From an uncultured Lachnospira sp. (GTDB taxonomy: Bacteria > Bacillota > Clostridia > Lachnospirales > Lachnospiraceae), in NCBI GenBank assembly GCA_944381165.1, contig CALWKC010000030.1, forward strand, positions 1 through 33,768: a DNA stretch of 33,768 nt. The letters are read 5' to 3'. Numbering within the stretch: position 1 is the first letter of the stretch; the number at the start of each line of letters is the position of its first letter. The notes below the pieces were generated by a model. It worked only from the letters and a program-made list of their open reading frames with translations. It was not told the DNA's origin and ran no database searches. Of the stretch, positions 33,258-33,768 are shown one piece after another. A program made the position numbers and the translations under genes.

Positions 33258-33328
33258 AGTGCTCTTTAATTAGGAAAAACAGCGTGGTGCGTTTTGACCG
33301 TCTTAAGAAGCTTTTTACGAAATAAAAA

Positions 33329-33399
33329 AGCAGATAACGGGAATCGAACCCGCCTTTCCAGCTTGGGAAGCTAGCGTTCTACCGATGAACCATATCTGC
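33329..33399 (-). tRNA. tRNA-Gly, anticodon CCC
   Basis: On the minus strand: acceptor GCAGATA (33399-33393) pairs with TATCTGC (33336-33330), D arm GTTC...GAAC, anticodon arm CTAGC-TTCCCAA-GCTGG with anticodon CCC, T arm GCGGG-TTCGATT-CCCGT, discriminator T. The CCA end is not encoded. All arms pair (one T-G in the anticodon stem and one G-T in the T stem). Confidence 0.93.
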
Positions 33400-33411
33400 G
33401 CTGTTTACGAT

Positions 33412-33439
33412 ATTATAACATATTCAATGTAAAATTCAA
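33412..33439 (-). promoter_or_regulatory. promoter of tRNA-Gly(CCC)
   Basis: Minus strand TTGAAT (33439-33434), 16-nt spacer, TATAAT (33417-33412), close upstream of the tRNA 5' end at 33399. Confidence 0.55.
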
Positions 33440-33464
33440 GTGCAATAAATTTTAAAAATAACTA

Positions 33465-33493
33465 TTGACAAATACCGTAAATATATGTAAAAT
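33465..33493 (+). promoter_or_regulatory. promoter of tRNA-Gly(GCC)
   Basis: TTGACA (33465-33470), 17-nt spacer, TAAAAT (33488-33493), about 85 nt before the mature 5' end. Near-consensus sigma-A promoter. Confidence 0.7.
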
Positions 33494-33583
33494 AGCATTT
33501 GCGTTCAGCGCTTAAGACAAAGGTAATTATAAGTTTGGTTTTAAGAGAAGCAGATACAGAACGCGTATACAGTTTTCAGTTTT

Positions 33584-33655
<72 letters not shown>

Positions 33656-33660
33656 CTACA

Positions 33661-33698
33661 AAAAGGTGTGCCTGCAATTCTGCCGGCACACCTTTTTT
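33661..33698 (+). terminator. terminator of tRNA-Gly(GCC)
   Basis: AAAAGGTGTGCC (33661-33672) pairs with GGCACACCTTTT (33685-33696), ending in a T6 run. Beyond it, 33699-33768 shows no feature. Confidence 0.9.
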
Positions 33699-33768
33699 AC
33701 TTTATAGGAAATTCCGAGTTTTAAAGAATCAAAAGAAAACAAGAGTTTACCGAACGTATGTTAGATAA

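Overview
The window reads as a chromosomal segment of a spore-forming, probably motile Gram-positive anaerobe, most likely of the Lachnospiraceae or a close Clostridia family. The grounds are the cotJ spore-coat genes, a CZB-type cytosolic chemoreceptor, a type II pyrophosphatase with CBS/DRTGG inserts, a methionine aminopeptidase with an N-terminal SEC-C motif, strong GGAGG ribosome binding sites, and moderately AT-rich DNA. Genus and species cannot be fixed from sequence reading alone.

Layout. (1) 1 to about 3235 is the end of an integrated element: the 3' part of a GH25-LysM endolysin, an AntA/ORF6C-type antirepressor with a tiny downstream ORF, a two-HTH XRE regulator, and at 3193-3234 the 3' half (anticodon loop to discriminator) of a tRNA-Thr(GGU), which I read as the right attachment site. 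(2) 3241-8117 is chromosomal: a small hypothetical gene, a frameshifted small protein gene, trmO, a C39-like membrane-anchored peptidase divergent from purA (the two promoters appear to share one palindromic -35 box), deoC with a structured leader, and a small membrane protein. (3) 8242-12718 holds a DltA-like adenylation enzyme, a PLP decarboxylase and an acyl carrier protein, followed by a FliD-C-like protein and a SEC-C protein. (4) 12786-20885 carries a two-TM protein, a methyltransferase, hslO, a shikimate-kinase-like gene, glnS, a DUF2225 protein, an LtaS-type phosphoglycerol transferase and a cold-shock gene. (5) 21074-28799 carries a polytopic membrane protein with a CtpE-like P-type ATPase, an orphan SBP lipoprotein, a soluble CZB chemoreceptor, and a CBS-type pyrophosphatase. 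(6) 28821-33203 carries map, then cotJA-cotJB and a cotJC broken after codon 68, directly abutted by a large serine recombinase, a small ORF and a second GH25-LysM lysozyme: a small or partly visible skin-like element. (7) The window ends with two divergent tRNA-Gly genes (CCC and GCC).

The most novel-looking signal is a pair of about 135-nt intergenic elements, at 15397-15532 (before the shikimate-kinase-like gene) and 27012-27145 (before the pyrophosphatase). They share almost no stem sequence but have the same architecture: three consecutive hairpins of matched lengths, an identical 5-nt linker length, a bulged A at the same place in hairpin 3, a conserved GC-CTGC-GC tip, and a hairpin-2 loop perfectly complementary to a tail lying just before the Shine-Dalgarno sequence. 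That is what a structured cis-regulatory RNA with a loop-tail pseudoknot would look like. The second most interesting is the interruption of cotJC by a recombinase-encoding element, which could be a developmentally excised element.
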